The notes: generated by a model not told the origin, from the letters alone. A stretch of DNA of 64,000 bases from Methyloversatilis sp. (GCF_030698125.1 NZ_JAUYNV010000050.1:1-64000); one strand, 5' to 3'; positions 52,763 through 62,851 are shown, numbered from the stretch's first letter. Numbers and translations: made by a program.

Positions 52763-53857
52763 ATGTCCAGCCTGCTTTTCCAGCCCTATGCGCTCGGCCC
52801 GCTGCAGCTCCCCAACCGCATCGTCATCGCACCGATGTGCCAGTACTCGGCGCAGGACGGCTGCGCCACTGACTGGCACCTGATGCATCTGGGACAGATG
52901 GCGCTGTCCGGCGCCGGCCTGCTGATCATCGAAGCGTCGGCGGTCGAGCCGGAGGGCCGCATTTCGGCCGAGGACCTCGGTCTTTGGTCGGACGCCAACG
53001 AAGCCGCGCTGGCGCGCGTGCTCGACACGGTGCGCGCACATTCGGCCATGCCGATCGCCATCCAGATCGGCCACGCCGGCCGCAAGGCATCGGTCGCACG
53101 ACCGTGGGAAGGCGGCGCGCAGATACCTCCATCGGCCGGAGGCTGGCAGACCGTGGCGCCGTCAGCGCAGCCGCATGCGCCGGGCGAACATCCACCGGTC
53201 GCCCTTGATGCGGCGGCACTCCAGCGCATCCGCACTGCATTCGCCGACACGGCCCGTCGCGCGGCGCGACTCGGGCTGGACGCGATCGAAGTGCACGCCG
53301 CGCACGGCTATCTGCTGCACCAGTTCCTGACGCCGCTTGCCAATACACGCAGCGACGAGTACGGCGGCTCGCTGGACAACCGCATGCGCTTCCCGCTTGA
53401 AGTGTTCGATGCCGTGCGCGCCGCCTTTCCGGCCGGAAAGCCGGTCGGTGTGCGCATCTCCGCCAGCGACTGGGTGGACGGCGGCTGGGATGTCGATCAG
53501 AGCGTCGCCTTCACGCAGGCGCTGAAGGCGCGCGGCGCGGCCTGGATCCACGTGTCGAGCGGCGGCGCCTCGCCGCTGCAGCAGATTCCGGCGGTGCCCG
53601 GCTATCAGGTCGCTTTCGCCGAACGCATCAAGCGCGACGGCGGCCTGCCGACCATCGCAGTCGGCCTGATCACCGAGGCGGAACAGGCTGAAGCCATCCT
53701 CGCCAGCGGTCAGGCCGACCTGATCGCACTCGCCCGCGCCATGCTGTACGACCCCCGCTGGCCCTGGCACGCCGCCGCGAAACTGGGCGCGCAGGTCGAC
53801 GCCGCACCCCAGTACCTGCGCTGCCAGCCAAGGGAATACAAGACACTGTTCCGCTGA
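52763..53857 (+). CDS. Old Yellow Enzyme family NADH:flavin oxidoreductase
   Basis: This 364-residue FMN-dependent TIM-barrel enzyme reduces activated C=C bonds, as YqjM/XenA do. It has C26 in APMCQYSA (the YqjM-type active-site cysteine), the histidine pair in EVHAAHGYLLHQF and the signature RSDEYGGSLDNRMRFPLEV. It may be part of the TetR regulon, but it has its own 98-nt upstream gap. The physiological substrate is unknown. Confidence 0.93.
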   Translation: MSSLLFQPYALGPLQLPNRIVIAPMCQYSAQDGCATDWHLMHLGQMALSGAGLLIIEASAVEPEGRISAEDLGLWSDANEAALARVLDTVRAHSAMPIAIQIGHAGRKASVARPWEGGAQIPPSAGGWQTVAPSAQPHAPGEHPPVALDAAALQRIRTAFADTARRAARLGLDAIEVHAAHGYLLHQFLTPLANTRSDEYGGSLDNRMRFPLEVFDAVRAAFPAGKPVGVRISASDWVDGGWDVDQSVAFTQALKARGAAWIHVSSGGASPLQQIPAVPGYQVAFAERIKRDGGLPTIAVGLITEAEQAEAILASGQADLIALARAMLYDPRWPWHAAAKLGAQVDAAPQYLRCQPREYKTLFR

Positions 53858-53922
53858 AGGGTGCGATAGCGGGCTGCCGGAAAGCTGGAGTTTCGCTGCA
53901 GGTAGCGTGCCTGGGGAGCGGT

Positions 53923-53950
53923 CCTTGTGGGAGCGGCAGCCTCGCCGCGA
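53923..53950. repeat. Single short REP-like sequence
   Basis: CTTGTGGGAGCGGC, followed by CCTCGCCGCGAG, is a one-copy element of the kind widespread between proteobacterial genes. It resembles the GGAGCGG..CCGCGA part of the modular arrays at 35.1 and 42.6 kb but is much shorter. It lies between convergent genes. Confidence 0.5.
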
Positions 53951-53964
53951 GCGGCGGTTTCAGC

Positions 53965-55506
53965 TCAGTACCCGCGTTCCCGACGCAGCACGAACGCACT
54001 CGCCATCACGATCGTCAGCGCGAGCCAGGCGAACGCCTGCGGATTACGCCAGTCGGCGAGCCAGGCGACGGCGCTGCCGAGCACCGCGACGGCGGCGAAC
54101 AGCGGCGCTTCCGGCAGAGGGGGCAAGGGCGCCAGCCGGGCCCAGGCGTTGGCCAGACCCCACTGCACGGCCGGCAGCAGGAACAGCAGGAAGGGGAAGT
54201 CACGATAGCGGCCGTCAACAGCCAGCAGCAGGCCGCTGAATGCGAGCCCGAACAGCAGCACCCGTGCCGCAAGGCGCACCGCCTCGCCGGGGCGACCGTG
54301 CAGTGTCCAGGGCAGCGCGGCCCACATCAGCCAGCCGACCGCTGCAATGCTCCCCATGGCGGCCCATTCGAGCGGACTGCGACAGGCCAGCGCGAGATAG
54401 TCGAACTGCAGCGGTGCGATGACGCCGGCCAGCACGCCGGACACGGCGAACGCGACCGTCGCGGCGGGTCGGCGCACGCGGCCGAGCGTCGACAGCACGA
54501 GCGCCAGCGCCAGACCGGCGGCGCCGCCTACCAGCGGTTGCGGCCCGTCCACCCGCGCAGCGAGCGGCCCCTGCCAGGCAAACTTGGCCTGGCCGTCCGA
54601 ATCGAGCAGACCCCAGAACCCGCCCACCGTGCCCTCCAGCCGGCGCTTCCACGGCTGGTCGAAAGCTTCGATCAGGTTGTACTGCCAGCCGTGCGTGTGC
54701 GCGGCGATGACGAATTCGCGCAGGTAGCGTGCCTGCTCGAGCACCCCGGGTCGTGCGCCATCGCGCTGCTTGCCCACGCTGGGCCAGCCGGTTTCACCGA
54801 TCAGCAGCGGCTTGTCGAAGGCGGCATCGACCGTCTTCATCACGTCCTCGACGTGGGCGATCGCGCGATCGATCGGCTGCGGCTCGTCTTCCCAGTAGGG
54901 CAGAACATGCACGGTGACGAAATCGACCGACTGCGCGAGGCTCTTGTTCATCAGCCAGAACTCCCACACGTCGGCGTAGGTGACCGGCACATTCGTCGCC
55001 GCCTGCGCGCGTTCGATATAGATGCGCATGGCGTCCGGCGTCTGTTCGCGTCGCAGCAGCACTTCGTTGCCGACGATCAGGCCGCGCACCACGTCCGGAT
55101 GACGGTTGGCCAGTTCGATGGCCTGAGCCAGTTCGCGGTCGTTCTTCGCCGCATCACCGCCTATCCAGGCACCCAGCAGCACCTTCAGGCCGTGCTTGCC
55201 GGCCAGCTCCGGCACATGGTGCAGGCCTTGATCGACCGAATACAGCCGCACGCAGCCGGAGATTTCGGCCAGTCGCGCCAGATCGGCGTCTATCCGCTCG
55301 CGCGTGACCCGGAAGTCCGGTTGCAGCGGCGATTCACCCGGGCGGTAATAGGGCGCGTAGGACACGCACTGGAGCGGACCGAAGTCCGCCGGCACGTCGG
55401 CCAGCGGCTGCGCCACATTGCGCTGCCACAGCCAGACCGCCAGCAGCACGAGGGCAAGGAAGTGGACAAGCGCATAACGCACCCAGCGCGGCGCGGGACG
55501 GTTCAT
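53965..55506 (-). CDS. Membrane protein with GH17-like glucanase domain
   Basis: This 513-residue protein has an N-terminal anchor (about 10-28), then a GH17-type (beta/alpha)8 domain (about 40-320) with GLIVGNEVLLR and the acid/base-nucleophile pair near GNEV and IGETGWPS. About six to seven membrane helices fill the C-terminal 180 residues. It lies 15 nt downstream of the GT2 gene and is probably in one operon with it, acting as a beta-glucan transglycosylase or trimming enzyme in the periplasm. The exact linkage cannot be told. Confidence 0.88.
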   Translation of the reverse strand: MNRPAPRWVRYALVHFLALVLLAVWLWQRNVAQPLADVPADFGPLQCVSYAPYYRPGESPLQPDFRVTRERIDADLARLAEISGCVRLYSVDQGLHHVPELAGKHGLKVLLGAWIGGDAAKNDRELAQAIELANRHPDVVRGLIVGNEVLLRREQTPDAMRIYIERAQAATNVPVTYADVWEFWLMNKSLAQSVDFVTVHVLPYWEDEPQPIDRAIAHVEDVMKTVDAAFDKPLLIGETGWPSVGKQRDGARPGVLEQARYLREFVIAAHTHGWQYNLIEAFDQPWKRRLEGTVGGFWGLLDSDGQAKFAWQGPLAARVDGPQPLVGGAAGLALALVLSTLGRVRRPAATVAFAVSGVLAGVIAPLQFDYLALACRSPLEWAAMGSIAAVGWLMWAALPWTLHGRPGEAVRLAARVLLFGLAFSGLLLAVDGRYRDFPFLLFLLPAVQWGLANAWARLAPLPPLPEAPLFAAVAVLGSAVAWLADWRNPQAFAWLALTIVMASAFVLRRERGY

Positions 55507-55521
55507 TTCTTCAGTGACCGG

Positions 55522-58125
55522 TCACGCGGCCTGGGCCTGCGCCGGCAGCGGCTCGGCTTTTTCCGGCAACTGCGCAATGAACTGGCAGCCCACGGCGGCG
55601 AGGTAGGGCAGCGACTGCAGACCCAGCATGGTCACCCACAGCACGACTTCGATGTTCTGTGTACCGCGCAGCATGATCATGGCCCAGGCGGCGGCGATCA
55701 AGGCCAGCAGCAGATACGTTTCCTCACGGATCGGCTGGAAGAACTGGGCCAGACCACTTTCGCCCCTGCCCTTGGCGGTGCGCAGGAACACACCGCGCTT
55801 GTGCGTCAGTCCGGCCATCACGCCGCGTGCGATCGAGTGCGACAGACCGAGGCTGACCAGCGACGCACCGGCAATGTCGGCCCACGGGCAATCCATCGCG
55901 CGCCGGTAGAGGATCGGGCCCATCGCCGCCTTGGCGACAAGCAGACCCAGTACCGGCGCCAGCATGATGGTGACCGGCAACGAAAACAGCTTGGGCCAGA
56001 TCAGCATGGCCGCCGTCCAGGCGATGGCACCCATGGCGAACACCAGTTGCAGCGCGTCGCCGAACCACGAGAACCAGCCGGTGATGAAGTGATAGCGCTG
56101 GCCGCTGTCGAGCTTGCTGCGACCGAACAGCGAACGCCAGTGGCCCTTCAGGATCTGCATCGCGCCGAAAGCCCAGCGGAAGCGCTGCGACTTCAGGGCA
56201 GCAAAGCTGGCCGGCGTCAGGCCGCGGCCGAATACGCGGTCGATGTAGCGCAGTTCGTCGCCGTTTTCGAGCAGGCGCAGACCCAGCTCGGTGTCTTCGC
56301 AGATGCACCACTCCGACCAGTTGCCCGAGCTTTCCAGGCGCGAACGGCGCACCAGCGTCATCGTGCCGTGCTGGATCAGCGCATTGCGCTCGTGGCGATG
56401 GTGCATGCCGATGCGGAAGAAGCCTTCGAACTCCCAGTTGCACATGCGGCGGAACGGGTGACGTTCCCATTCGCGGTGCGCCTGCGGCGCCTGCACCACG
56501 GCGACCTTTTCATCATGGAAGTGCGGAATCAATGCACTGAGCCAGTCCGGCGTGACCACGTAATCGGCATCGACCACGCCGACCACGGTGGCCCGCGGGT
56601 CCGTCTGCTTCAAGCCGAAATTCAGCGCACCCGCCTTGAAGCCGGGCCACGGCGACAGATGGAAGAAGCGGAAGCGTGGCCCCAGTTCGGCCATGCGCGC
56701 CTCGACCGGCTTCCACAGCGCCTCGTCCTTGGTGTTGTTGTCGATCACCAGCACCTCGAAGTTCTGGTAGTCCATGGCCGCCAGACTGTCGATGGTGGCG
56801 ATCACCATTTCCGGCGGCTCGTTGCAGCAGGCCAGATGCACCGACACGAACGGCTGGCGCTCGGGCGGCAGCGGCTCGGCCGCCTTGTAGGCGCGACGCC
56901 AGCGCGCCTTGAAGAACACCTCGGCGAATTCGAAGCCATTGGTCAACAGCACGCCCGCCGTCAGCATGACGCCGAACACCAGACCGATCAGCGCCGTGAG
57001 ATCGCGCAGCGTGAAGTAATAGTCTGCCGGCAGCCGGGCCGAAATGACGATGGCGGTGACGCAGGCCTGCACCAGTACGCACATCCACAGCAGGCCGAAC
57101 ATGCTCATGCCCCGCTGTGCCAGACACAGCAGCAGCATCGGGACCAGCGCAAACACGGTGGCCACGACCGCGTCGTCGATCCAGCCACTGTTGCGGTCCA
57201 CGCTGCCTTCGAGCGGGAACTTCAACTGTCGGTCGGCATTGAACATGCCCCAGTAGGCGCCGGCCCAGCCTTCGATTTCGATCTTCCACGGCTGGTCGTA
57301 GGCTTCGATCAGGAAGTAGTCCAGGTTCTTGCACAGCGAGCGGTACAGGAATTCGCGCACGAAGCGCGCCTGGTTCTCTTCCGAGGCCACGGCGGCCTGG
57401 ATGGTCGGCCCCTTGCTCGGCCAGCCGATTTCACCGATCAGGATGGGCTTGCCCGGAAAGGCATCGAGCAGTTCCTGGTAGCGCGCCATCGCGTAATCGA
57501 CCGCCTTGTCTGCTGGCAAGCCTTCGTGATACGGCAGCAGGTGCACGGCGAGGTAGTCGACGTGATTGGCCAGTTCGGGGTTTTTCAGCCACACATGCCA
57601 GGGCTCGGCGGTGGACACCGGCAGATCGGTCGCCTCGCGCACCTCGCTCAGGTACTCGATCATTTCCGGCATCGTCACATCGGCGCGCAGCAGTGCTTCG
57701 TTGCCGACCATCAGCCGGTCGATGTTGCTGTGCAAGCGGGCGTCGGCCAGCAGCGCACCAATTTCGCGCCGGTTGCGCAGCTTGTCGCTATCGATCCACG
57801 CGCCGGCCGTGACCTTCAGGTCGTTCCGGCCGGCCAGGTCCGACACTTCCGGGTTTTCGGTCGAGTTGTAGGTACGGATGCGGTGGGCGATGCCACCCAG
57901 TTGCACGAGGTCCTGCGCAATCTCTTCGTAAGAGGGGTAGATGCCGCGCAGCGGCGTCTGGTCACGGCGGTAGGGGCTGTACGAAAATCCGTCGATGTAA
58001 TCGAGCGGTTCGACCACGCTGACCGGCCGGTTCATCACCGCCCACAGGCCGAAGTGGACCGCGGCAACGCCGCCCGCCACGAACAGCGCCATCAGTATCC
58101 GGGCGAGCGAAATATGTCTTTTCAT
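55522..58125 (-). CDS. GH17 domain fused to family 2 glycosyltransferase (beta-glucan synthase, NdvB-like)
   Basis: This 867-residue membrane protein has an N-terminal anchor, then a periplasmic GH17-like domain (about 35-305, IGEIGWPSKG). Several helices and a cytoplasmic GT2 domain (about 420-680) follow, with VDADYV (DxD), CEDTELG and QRFRWAFG (QxxRW). C-terminal helices complete the pore. This matches the Pseudomonas and Bradyrhizobium NdvB type that makes cyclic or linear beta-1,3/1,6-glucans, seen from domain order rather than proven here. The start at 58125 gives MKRHISLARILMALF. Confidence 0.9.
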   Translation of the reverse strand: MKRHISLARILMALFVAGGVAAVHFGLWAVMNRPVSVVEPLDYIDGFSYSPYRRDQTPLRGIYPSYEEIAQDLVQLGGIAHRIRTYNSTENPEVSDLAGRNDLKVTAGAWIDSDKLRNRREIGALLADARLHSNIDRLMVGNEALLRADVTMPEMIEYLSEVREATDLPVSTAEPWHVWLKNPELANHVDYLAVHLLPYHEGLPADKAVDYAMARYQELLDAFPGKPILIGEIGWPSKGPTIQAAVASEENQARFVREFLYRSLCKNLDYFLIEAYDQPWKIEIEGWAGAYWGMFNADRQLKFPLEGSVDRNSGWIDDAVVATVFALVPMLLLCLAQRGMSMFGLLWMCVLVQACVTAIVISARLPADYYFTLRDLTALIGLVFGVMLTAGVLLTNGFEFAEVFFKARWRRAYKAAEPLPPERQPFVSVHLACCNEPPEMVIATIDSLAAMDYQNFEVLVIDNNTKDEALWKPVEARMAELGPRFRFFHLSPWPGFKAGALNFGLKQTDPRATVVGVVDADYVVTPDWLSALIPHFHDEKVAVVQAPQAHREWERHPFRRMCNWEFEGFFRIGMHHRHERNALIQHGTMTLVRRSRLESSGNWSEWCICEDTELGLRLLENGDELRYIDRVFGRGLTPASFAALKSQRFRWAFGAMQILKGHWRSLFGRSKLDSGQRYHFITGWFSWFGDALQLVFAMGAIAWTAAMLIWPKLFSLPVTIMLAPVLGLLVAKAAMGPILYRRAMDCPWADIAGASLVSLGLSHSIARGVMAGLTHKRGVFLRTAKGRGESGLAQFFQPIREETYLLLALIAAAWAMIMLRGTQNIEVVLWVTMLGLQSLPYLAAVGCQFIAQLPEKAEPLPAQAQAA

Positions 58126-58311
58126 GCGCGGTGTGCGACCGCGCCATGAAGCGTCGGACGCGGAATTTCCGGTAAGGTTGGGGTCTGCACAACTCGCCAT
58201 TCTGCCGCGTTGTACATGTCTGCGAACGACCCGTTGTTGCAGCGCGGCGATGCTAACACAGCGAAAATCCGTTGCCCTGCGGCGACGGACTCCGCCTACA
58301 CTCCCCCGCCC

Positions 58312-58698
58312 ATGAACCGACACCTGTTTCACCGCAACGCGCCGCTCACCGGCCTGATCGTCGCCTTCGCCGCCGCCGTCGCGGCCAGCGCGGCGCTGCG
58401 TTACGGGTTGATGGAATCCGACGCGCTGCATGGCTTGTGCGCGGCAACGAGCGACGACTGGCGCTGCGCTGCAAGGCGCTACGCGCCGCAGCTGTTCATC
58501 GACCAGCGCATCGGCTGGCTGGCGCTGGCGTCCGGCGCACTGGCCGTGGCGACGCGCATCCCCGCGCTGACGGCACTGGCTGTGGTCAGCGGCGGCGCCG
58601 GCCTGATCCTGTACAGCGCCGATTACGCCGCCGCCGGACTGCTGCTCGGTCTGGTCGCGCTGACCTCGACCCGGTCACGGCGCAACAGCGCGCACTGA
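58312..58698 (+). CDS. Small membrane protein, unknown function
   Basis: This 128-residue protein has four predicted membrane helices (GLIVAFAAAVAASAALRYG, WLALASGALAVATRI, LTALAVVSGGAGLILYS and AAAGLLLGLVALTS) and a short loop with two cysteines (LCAATSDDWRC). The start is at ATG 58312; a longer frame upstream lacks a membrane helix. It is divergent from the glucan synthase gene. No family recognised. Confidence 0.75.
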   Translation: MNRHLFHRNAPLTGLIVAFAAAVAASAALRYGLMESDALHGLCAATSDDWRCAARRYAPQLFIDQRIGWLALASGALAVATRIPALTALAVVSGGAGLILYSADYAAAGLLLGLVALTSTRSRRNSAH

Positions 58699-58791
58699 GT
58701 GCGCGGCGCAATTGTTAACAGCGCGTAAACCGGCTGTGTGGATTTGTCCCGAGTGCATGCGCGGCGGCGGCAAGCCGCTAAGCTTGCATGC

Positions 58792-59517
58792 ATGAACATC
58801 GCCAATCCCAAGCCGCGCATTCTGGTCGTCGATGACGACCCCGACCTGCGCGAACTGCTGCGCGACTATCTCGGCAAGCAGGACATGGACGTGCGCACCG
58901 TGGCTGACGGCCCGGGCCTGCGCGCCGCACTCGCCCACGAAGCGTGCGACCTGCTGATTCTCGACGTGATGCTGCCCGGTGACGACGGCCTCGCGCTGTG
59001 CCGCGAAATCCGCGCGAAATCGCGCCTGCCCATCCTGATGCTGACCGCGCGCGGCGACGAACTCGACCGCATCATCGGCCTCGAAATGGGTGCCGACGAC
59101 TACCTGCCGAAGCCATTCCATCCGCGCGAACTGCTGGCCCGGGTGCGCAGCATCCTGCGCCGAGCCCCCGAGCAGCCGGACGGTGACGGCAATGTGCGTA
59201 CGCTCAGATTCGCCGGCTGGACGCTCGATCTGGGTGCGCGCCACCTGGTGGACGCCCAGGGCGTCGTGACACCGCTGTCGAGCGGCGAATTCCGCATGCT
59301 GAACGCGCTGGCCGAAAGCCCCAACCGCGTGCTGTCGCGCGACCAGCTGATGGATGTGCTGGCCGGTCGCAGCGCCGGTCCGTTCGATCGCACGGTCGAT
59401 GTGATGATCAGCCGGCTGCGCCGCCGGCTCGGCGACGACGGCCGCGAACCGCGCATCATCCGCACACTGCGCAGCGAAGGCTATGTGCTGTCGGTGCCGG
59501 TGGAGAAACACGTTTGA
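58792..59517 (+). CDS. OmpR/PhoB-type response regulator
   Basis: This 241-residue regulator has a receiver domain (VVDDDPDLRE, phosphoacceptor in LILDVMLPG near D58, and K in YLPKPFHP). A winged helix DNA-binding domain follows (about 135-235, SGEFRMLNALAESPNRVLSR). The start at 58792 is chosen from the receiver start; an in-frame ATG at 58738 only adds a basic leader. It overlaps the kinase by 4 nt. Confidence 0.95.
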   Translation: MNIANPKPRILVVDDDPDLRELLRDYLGKQDMDVRTVADGPGLRAALAHEACDLLILDVMLPGDDGLALCREIRAKSRLPILMLTARGDELDRIIGLEMGADDYLPKPFHPRELLARVRSILRRAPEQPDGDGNVRTLRFAGWTLDLGARHLVDAQGVVTPLSSGEFRMLNALAESPNRVLSRDQLMDVLAGRSAGPFDRTVDVMISRLRRRLGDDGREPRIIRTLRSEGYVLSVPVEKHV

Positions 59518-60932
59518 GCGCGTTTTTCTCGCGCCTGATGCCGCGCACGCTGTTCGGCCAGATCCTGCTGACGCTGCTCGGCGGCTTGCTGGTGGCCAAT
59601 GGCATCGGCCTGTGGCTGGTGGTGGACGACCGGGTGCGCCTGTCGCGTCAGGTGCGCAGCGAATATGCCGCGACCCGGGTGGCCGAATCGATCGCACTGA
59701 TCAACGACACCGGCCCGGCCGGCCGGGCCCGTCTGGTGCGGCTGCTGGCAAGCCCGAGCACAACGCTGTCGCTCGACGAGCCCTGGCATGACGACGCGCG
59801 GCCGGTGGACGAGGAATTCGAGGCGTTTTCCAGCAAGGTCGGCGAACGCATTGCGGGACGGCATGTGCATCAGGTGATCACGCTGGAACGTCCAAAGGCG
59901 CCCGCCGGCGCGCCGGCCGGTGACGCGCTGCCGCTGCGACCGCCACCTCCGCCACCGCCAGCACTGGCCCGGCTGCTCGCCAGGCCGCATGCCGAAAACG
60001 TGTCGACGCAGGCGCGCCTGGACGACGGGACCGTGGTCACCTTCCGCTACTCGCCGCCCCCCGCAGTCGCCGAGCGACCGCTGCGCATCATCGGCAGCCT
60101 GCTGCTGGTGGCCGTCGTCGTCAGCCTGCTGTCGATCTGGGTGGTACGCCGGCTGACCCGGCCGCTCGACATGTTCGCGCGCGCCGCCGACGGGCTGGCG
60201 CGCGACCTCGAACAGGCCCCGCTGGGCGAATCCGGGCCGCGCGAAGTGGCCGGCGCCGCACGCGCCTTCAACAGCATGCAGCGCGCGCTGCGCACGCTGA
60301 TCCACACCCGGGCGCAGGCGCTGGCCGGCGTGTCGCACGACCTGCGGCTGCCGATCACCCGCGTGCGGCTGCGCCTGGAACAATTGCCCGAAGGCCCGGT
60401 ACGCGAGGCCATCGAGCGCGATCTGTCCGACATGGAAACGCTGATCGACGACACCCTGGCCTTCCTGCGCGCCGGCGACAGTTCAGAAGCTGCCGCACCG
60501 ACCCGGCTCGACGCGCTGGTCGAAGGTGTGGCCGACGACATCGCCGCGCTGGGTGCCGACATCGAAGTGAGCGGCAGCGTGGCGCAGCCGGTCATCGTGC
60601 GGCCGTCGATCACCCGTCGCTGCCTGGCCAATCTGATGGACAACGCGCGCCGCTACGGCGGCGGCAAGATCCGCGTCACCGTGTCGGGCACCGCCACCGA
60701 AGCGCGGGTGGATATCGACGACGACGGCCCGGGCATTCCGGAAGCCGAGCGCGAGCGGGTATTCGAACCCTACGTGCGGCTGGAAGCGTCACGCGCCCGC
60801 CACACCGGTGGCAGCGGCCTGGGTCTCGCCATCGCCCGCGCCGTGGCCCGCGCGCAGGGCGGCGACATCACGCTGAGCCGCCGGCCCGAAGGCGGACTGC
60901 GCGCCAGCCTGGTGTTGCCGATCGCGCCCTGA
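59514..60932 (+). CDS. EnvZ-type sensor histidine kinase
   Basis: This 472-residue kinase has a first membrane helix (about 16-38) and a periplasmic domain of about 150 residues with a proline run (RPPPPPPPALARL). A second helix (SLLLVAVVVSLLSIWVV) and HAMP follow, then HisKA with VSHDLRLPITR (phospho-His at about 277), and HATPase with NLMDNARRYGG, DDDGPGIP and GGSGLGLAI. Its GTG start is within the regulator stop. The signal is unknown; osmotic or envelope stress would fit the EnvZ type. Confidence 0.95.
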   Translation: MSAFFSRLMPRTLFGQILLTLLGGLLVANGIGLWLVVDDRVRLSRQVRSEYAATRVAESIALINDTGPAGRARLVRLLASPSTTLSLDEPWHDDARPVDEEFEAFSSKVGERIAGRHVHQVITLERPKAPAGAPAGDALPLRPPPPPPPALARLLARPHAENVSTQARLDDGTVVTFRYSPPPAVAERPLRIIGSLLLVAVVVSLLSIWVVRRLTRPLDMFARAADGLARDLEQAPLGESGPREVAGAARAFNSMQRALRTLIHTRAQALAGVSHDLRLPITRVRLRLEQLPEGPVREAIERDLSDMETLIDDTLAFLRAGDSSEAAAPTRLDALVEGVADDIAALGADIEVSGSVAQPVIVRPSITRRCLANLMDNARRYGGGKIRVTVSGTATEARVDIDDDGPGIPEAERERVFEPYVRLEASRARHTGGSGLGLAIARAVARAQGGDITLSRRPEGGLRASLVLPIAP

Positions 60933-61025
60933 GGCCAGCGGCAGCCGGGCCACGATTCAAGATTGCGAGGCGGCACCCGGGGGGTCACCAGGGTCGATCA
61001 GAAGCCCGCCCGGCAGGTAATTGCG

Positions 61026-61194
61026 GTCTCCGAGCACGCGCTGTCGCCTGATCAACGCACACATCGCGGACAGGGTCCGCTCCTGCGAAAAACGTCGCCA
61101 GCTGCGAAGCCCTCGCGGTCTTCGCAGGAGCCGTCCCACGGTCGGCCCTGCATGGCCGACCGGCTCCACGGGCGGCGAGCGGTGTTCGCCGAAA
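61026..61194 (-). repeat. Single modular repeat unit, inverted orientation
   Basis: A long-form unit of the 35 kb and 42 kb repeat family (75-bp cassette, GGCTCCTGCGAA, then GGAGCGGACCCTGTCCGCGA and GTTGATC) is read on the minus strand. It lies between the stop of the MFS gene (61226) and the kinase stop (60932), pointing the same way as the MFS gene, and may help end its transcript. Confidence 0.8.
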
Positions 61195-61225
61195 CCCTCG
61201 CCGACGCGAGGCCCGGTGAAACGCG

Positions 61226-62851
61226 CTATGCGCTGCGCAGGTGCAGGGCGCGGGCGATCAGGATGGCGCTGACCGGCATCAGCACGGCGATGGCGACCAC
61301 GGTCAGCAGCAGCGACGTGAGATCGCTGTAGTTGGCGGCGGTCACGACGGCACCGGTTGCCGGGTCCTTTACTTCGCGCGCCAGCGTGAAGATCTGGTTC
61401 AGGTACTTGGTGCCGAGCTGGCTGGCCGACAGCGCCAGATTGGTGAAGGACGCCATCACCGCGAAGAAAGTCGCCTTCAGATGGGCCGGTGCCGAATTGG
61501 CGATCCAGGCCAGCATCGGAATCATCGAAATCTGACCCAGCGGTGACTCGAGCGCGGTGTCGATCACCGCGATGAAGCGCGCGTCCACGACACCGCCGGT
61601 TACGCTTGCGGTCCATTCGTGCAGCCCCATGCTCATGCCCAGTGTGGGCATCGACAGCACGAAGCTGGCCGCGGTCAGGAAGCCCACGACGTACAGGATG
61701 GACCGCTCGGCCATGAAGCGGCGGAACAGGAACATGCCGATCAGCGTCAGCGAACTGGCGATCAGCGACAGCACCGAAAAGAAGGCCTGGTCGAAGCCCA
61801 GCACGTCGATCGACCACCAGGACACACCGGGCCCGGTGCCTGGCGTTGCGCGGAACATGAAAATGACCAGCGCGGTGCCGATCAGTGTGTTGCGTGCCCG
61901 GGTGTCCAGTTCGCGCGTGAGCTTCGCCATCAGGAAGGCGATGATGGCGAACGAACCGACGAAAATGATTTCCTGATTCCATTTCAGGTTCGACAGCCCC
62001 ATTGTCAGCGTAAAGGTCACGAAGACCACGCTGCCGCCGATGATCCACCAGTTGGGTGTGGTGTTGCCGTCCGGGTCGCGCAGCAGCGCCGCCGCTTCGG
62101 CGCGTGAAAGGCCGCGCGCCATGTGCGCCCGCATGTGGCGCATCTTGAGCAGCGCCGCGAAGGCGACACCGGCCACCGACACCGCCGGAATGACCAGCGC
62201 CATCAGATAGATGTCGCGGTACAGCAGCACCTTTTCGGCTTCCGGCAGCGTTTCGCTGCCGGAAAACAGATAGAGGTTCACCAGTGCCACCAGCACGCTG
62301 CCGCCGATGATGGCGACCCGGCCGAGGGTCTGCATCGTGGTGTGCATCAGCTTGAGGCGTTCGGGCGTGACCGGCGTGCCGTCTTCCTCGACATGCGGCA
62401 CCGCCTCGACCGTCATCGCGTCGGCCACCGCGTCCTGCAGCACGTAGCCGATCGGGCTCAACAGCGCGCTCAGCACGAACCAGGTATTGATCGGCAGGAT
62501 GGCCGCCATCGCATCGCGTCCGGCGATCAGGCCGGCCATGATCAGCAGGCTGGCTGCGATGATGCTGGCGCCGAGGTAGATCAGCAGGCTCTTGTAGCGC
62601 CACACCAGATCGACCAGATGGCCCATCGGAATCTTCAGCGCCCATGGAATGCCGACCCAGAAACCCAGTGCGGCGAGAAACTCCGCCGACAGACCGAGGT
62701 AGTCCTTGACGAAGAAGGTGCCGACGATGCCGGTCAGGCCCTGGATGCCGGCTGCCATGTAGACCATCAGCGGCGGCAGGTAGGAGAGGCGCATGTCGCG
62801 CCCGAGCGACAGGATGTTCAGGTCCAGCCAGTGCAGCAGTCGGGATGTCAT
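61226..62851 (-). CDS. MFS-type transporter
   Basis: This 541-residue membrane protein has about 12 helices and fits the major facilitator superfamily, possibly the folate-biopterin (BT1) branch, from FFVKDYLGLSAEFLAALGFWVGIPWALKIPMGHLVD near the N-terminus. The start at 62851 (MTSRLLHWLDLN) is chosen as the membrane core begins soon after; the frame further upstream overlaps the divergent gene. The substrate is unknown. Confidence 0.85.
   Translation of the reverse strand: MTSRLLHWLDLNILSLGRDMRLSYLPPLMVYMAAGIQGLTGIVGTFFVKDYLGLSAEFLAALGFWVGIPWALKIPMGHLVDLVWRYKSLLIYLGASIIAASLLIMAGLIAGRDAMAAILPINTWFVLSALLSPIGYVLQDAVADAMTVEAVPHVEEDGTPVTPERLKLMHTTMQTLGRVAIIGGSVLVALVNLYLFSGSETLPEAEKVLLYRDIYLMALVIPAVSVAGVAFAALLKMRHMRAHMARGLSRAEAAALLRDPDGNTTPNWWIIGGSVVFVTFTLTMGLSNLKWNQEIIFVGSFAIIAFLMAKLTRELDTRARNTLIGTALVIFMFRATPGTGPGVSWWSIDVLGFDQAFFSVLSLIASSLTLIGMFLFRRFMAERSILYVVGFLTAASFVLSMPTLGMSMGLHEWTASVTGGVVDARFIAVIDTALESPLGQISMIPMLAWIANSAPAHLKATFFAVMASFTNLALSASQLGTKYLNQIFTLAREVKDPATGAVVTAANYSDLTSLLLTVVAIAVLMPVSAILIARALHLRSA

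Noticed and set aside
54298-58149. Open frame of 1283 codons on the plus strand
   Set aside because: It is antisense to the two GH17 genes, has no domain, is rich in R, H, A and Q, and is explained by GC bias at wobble positions.
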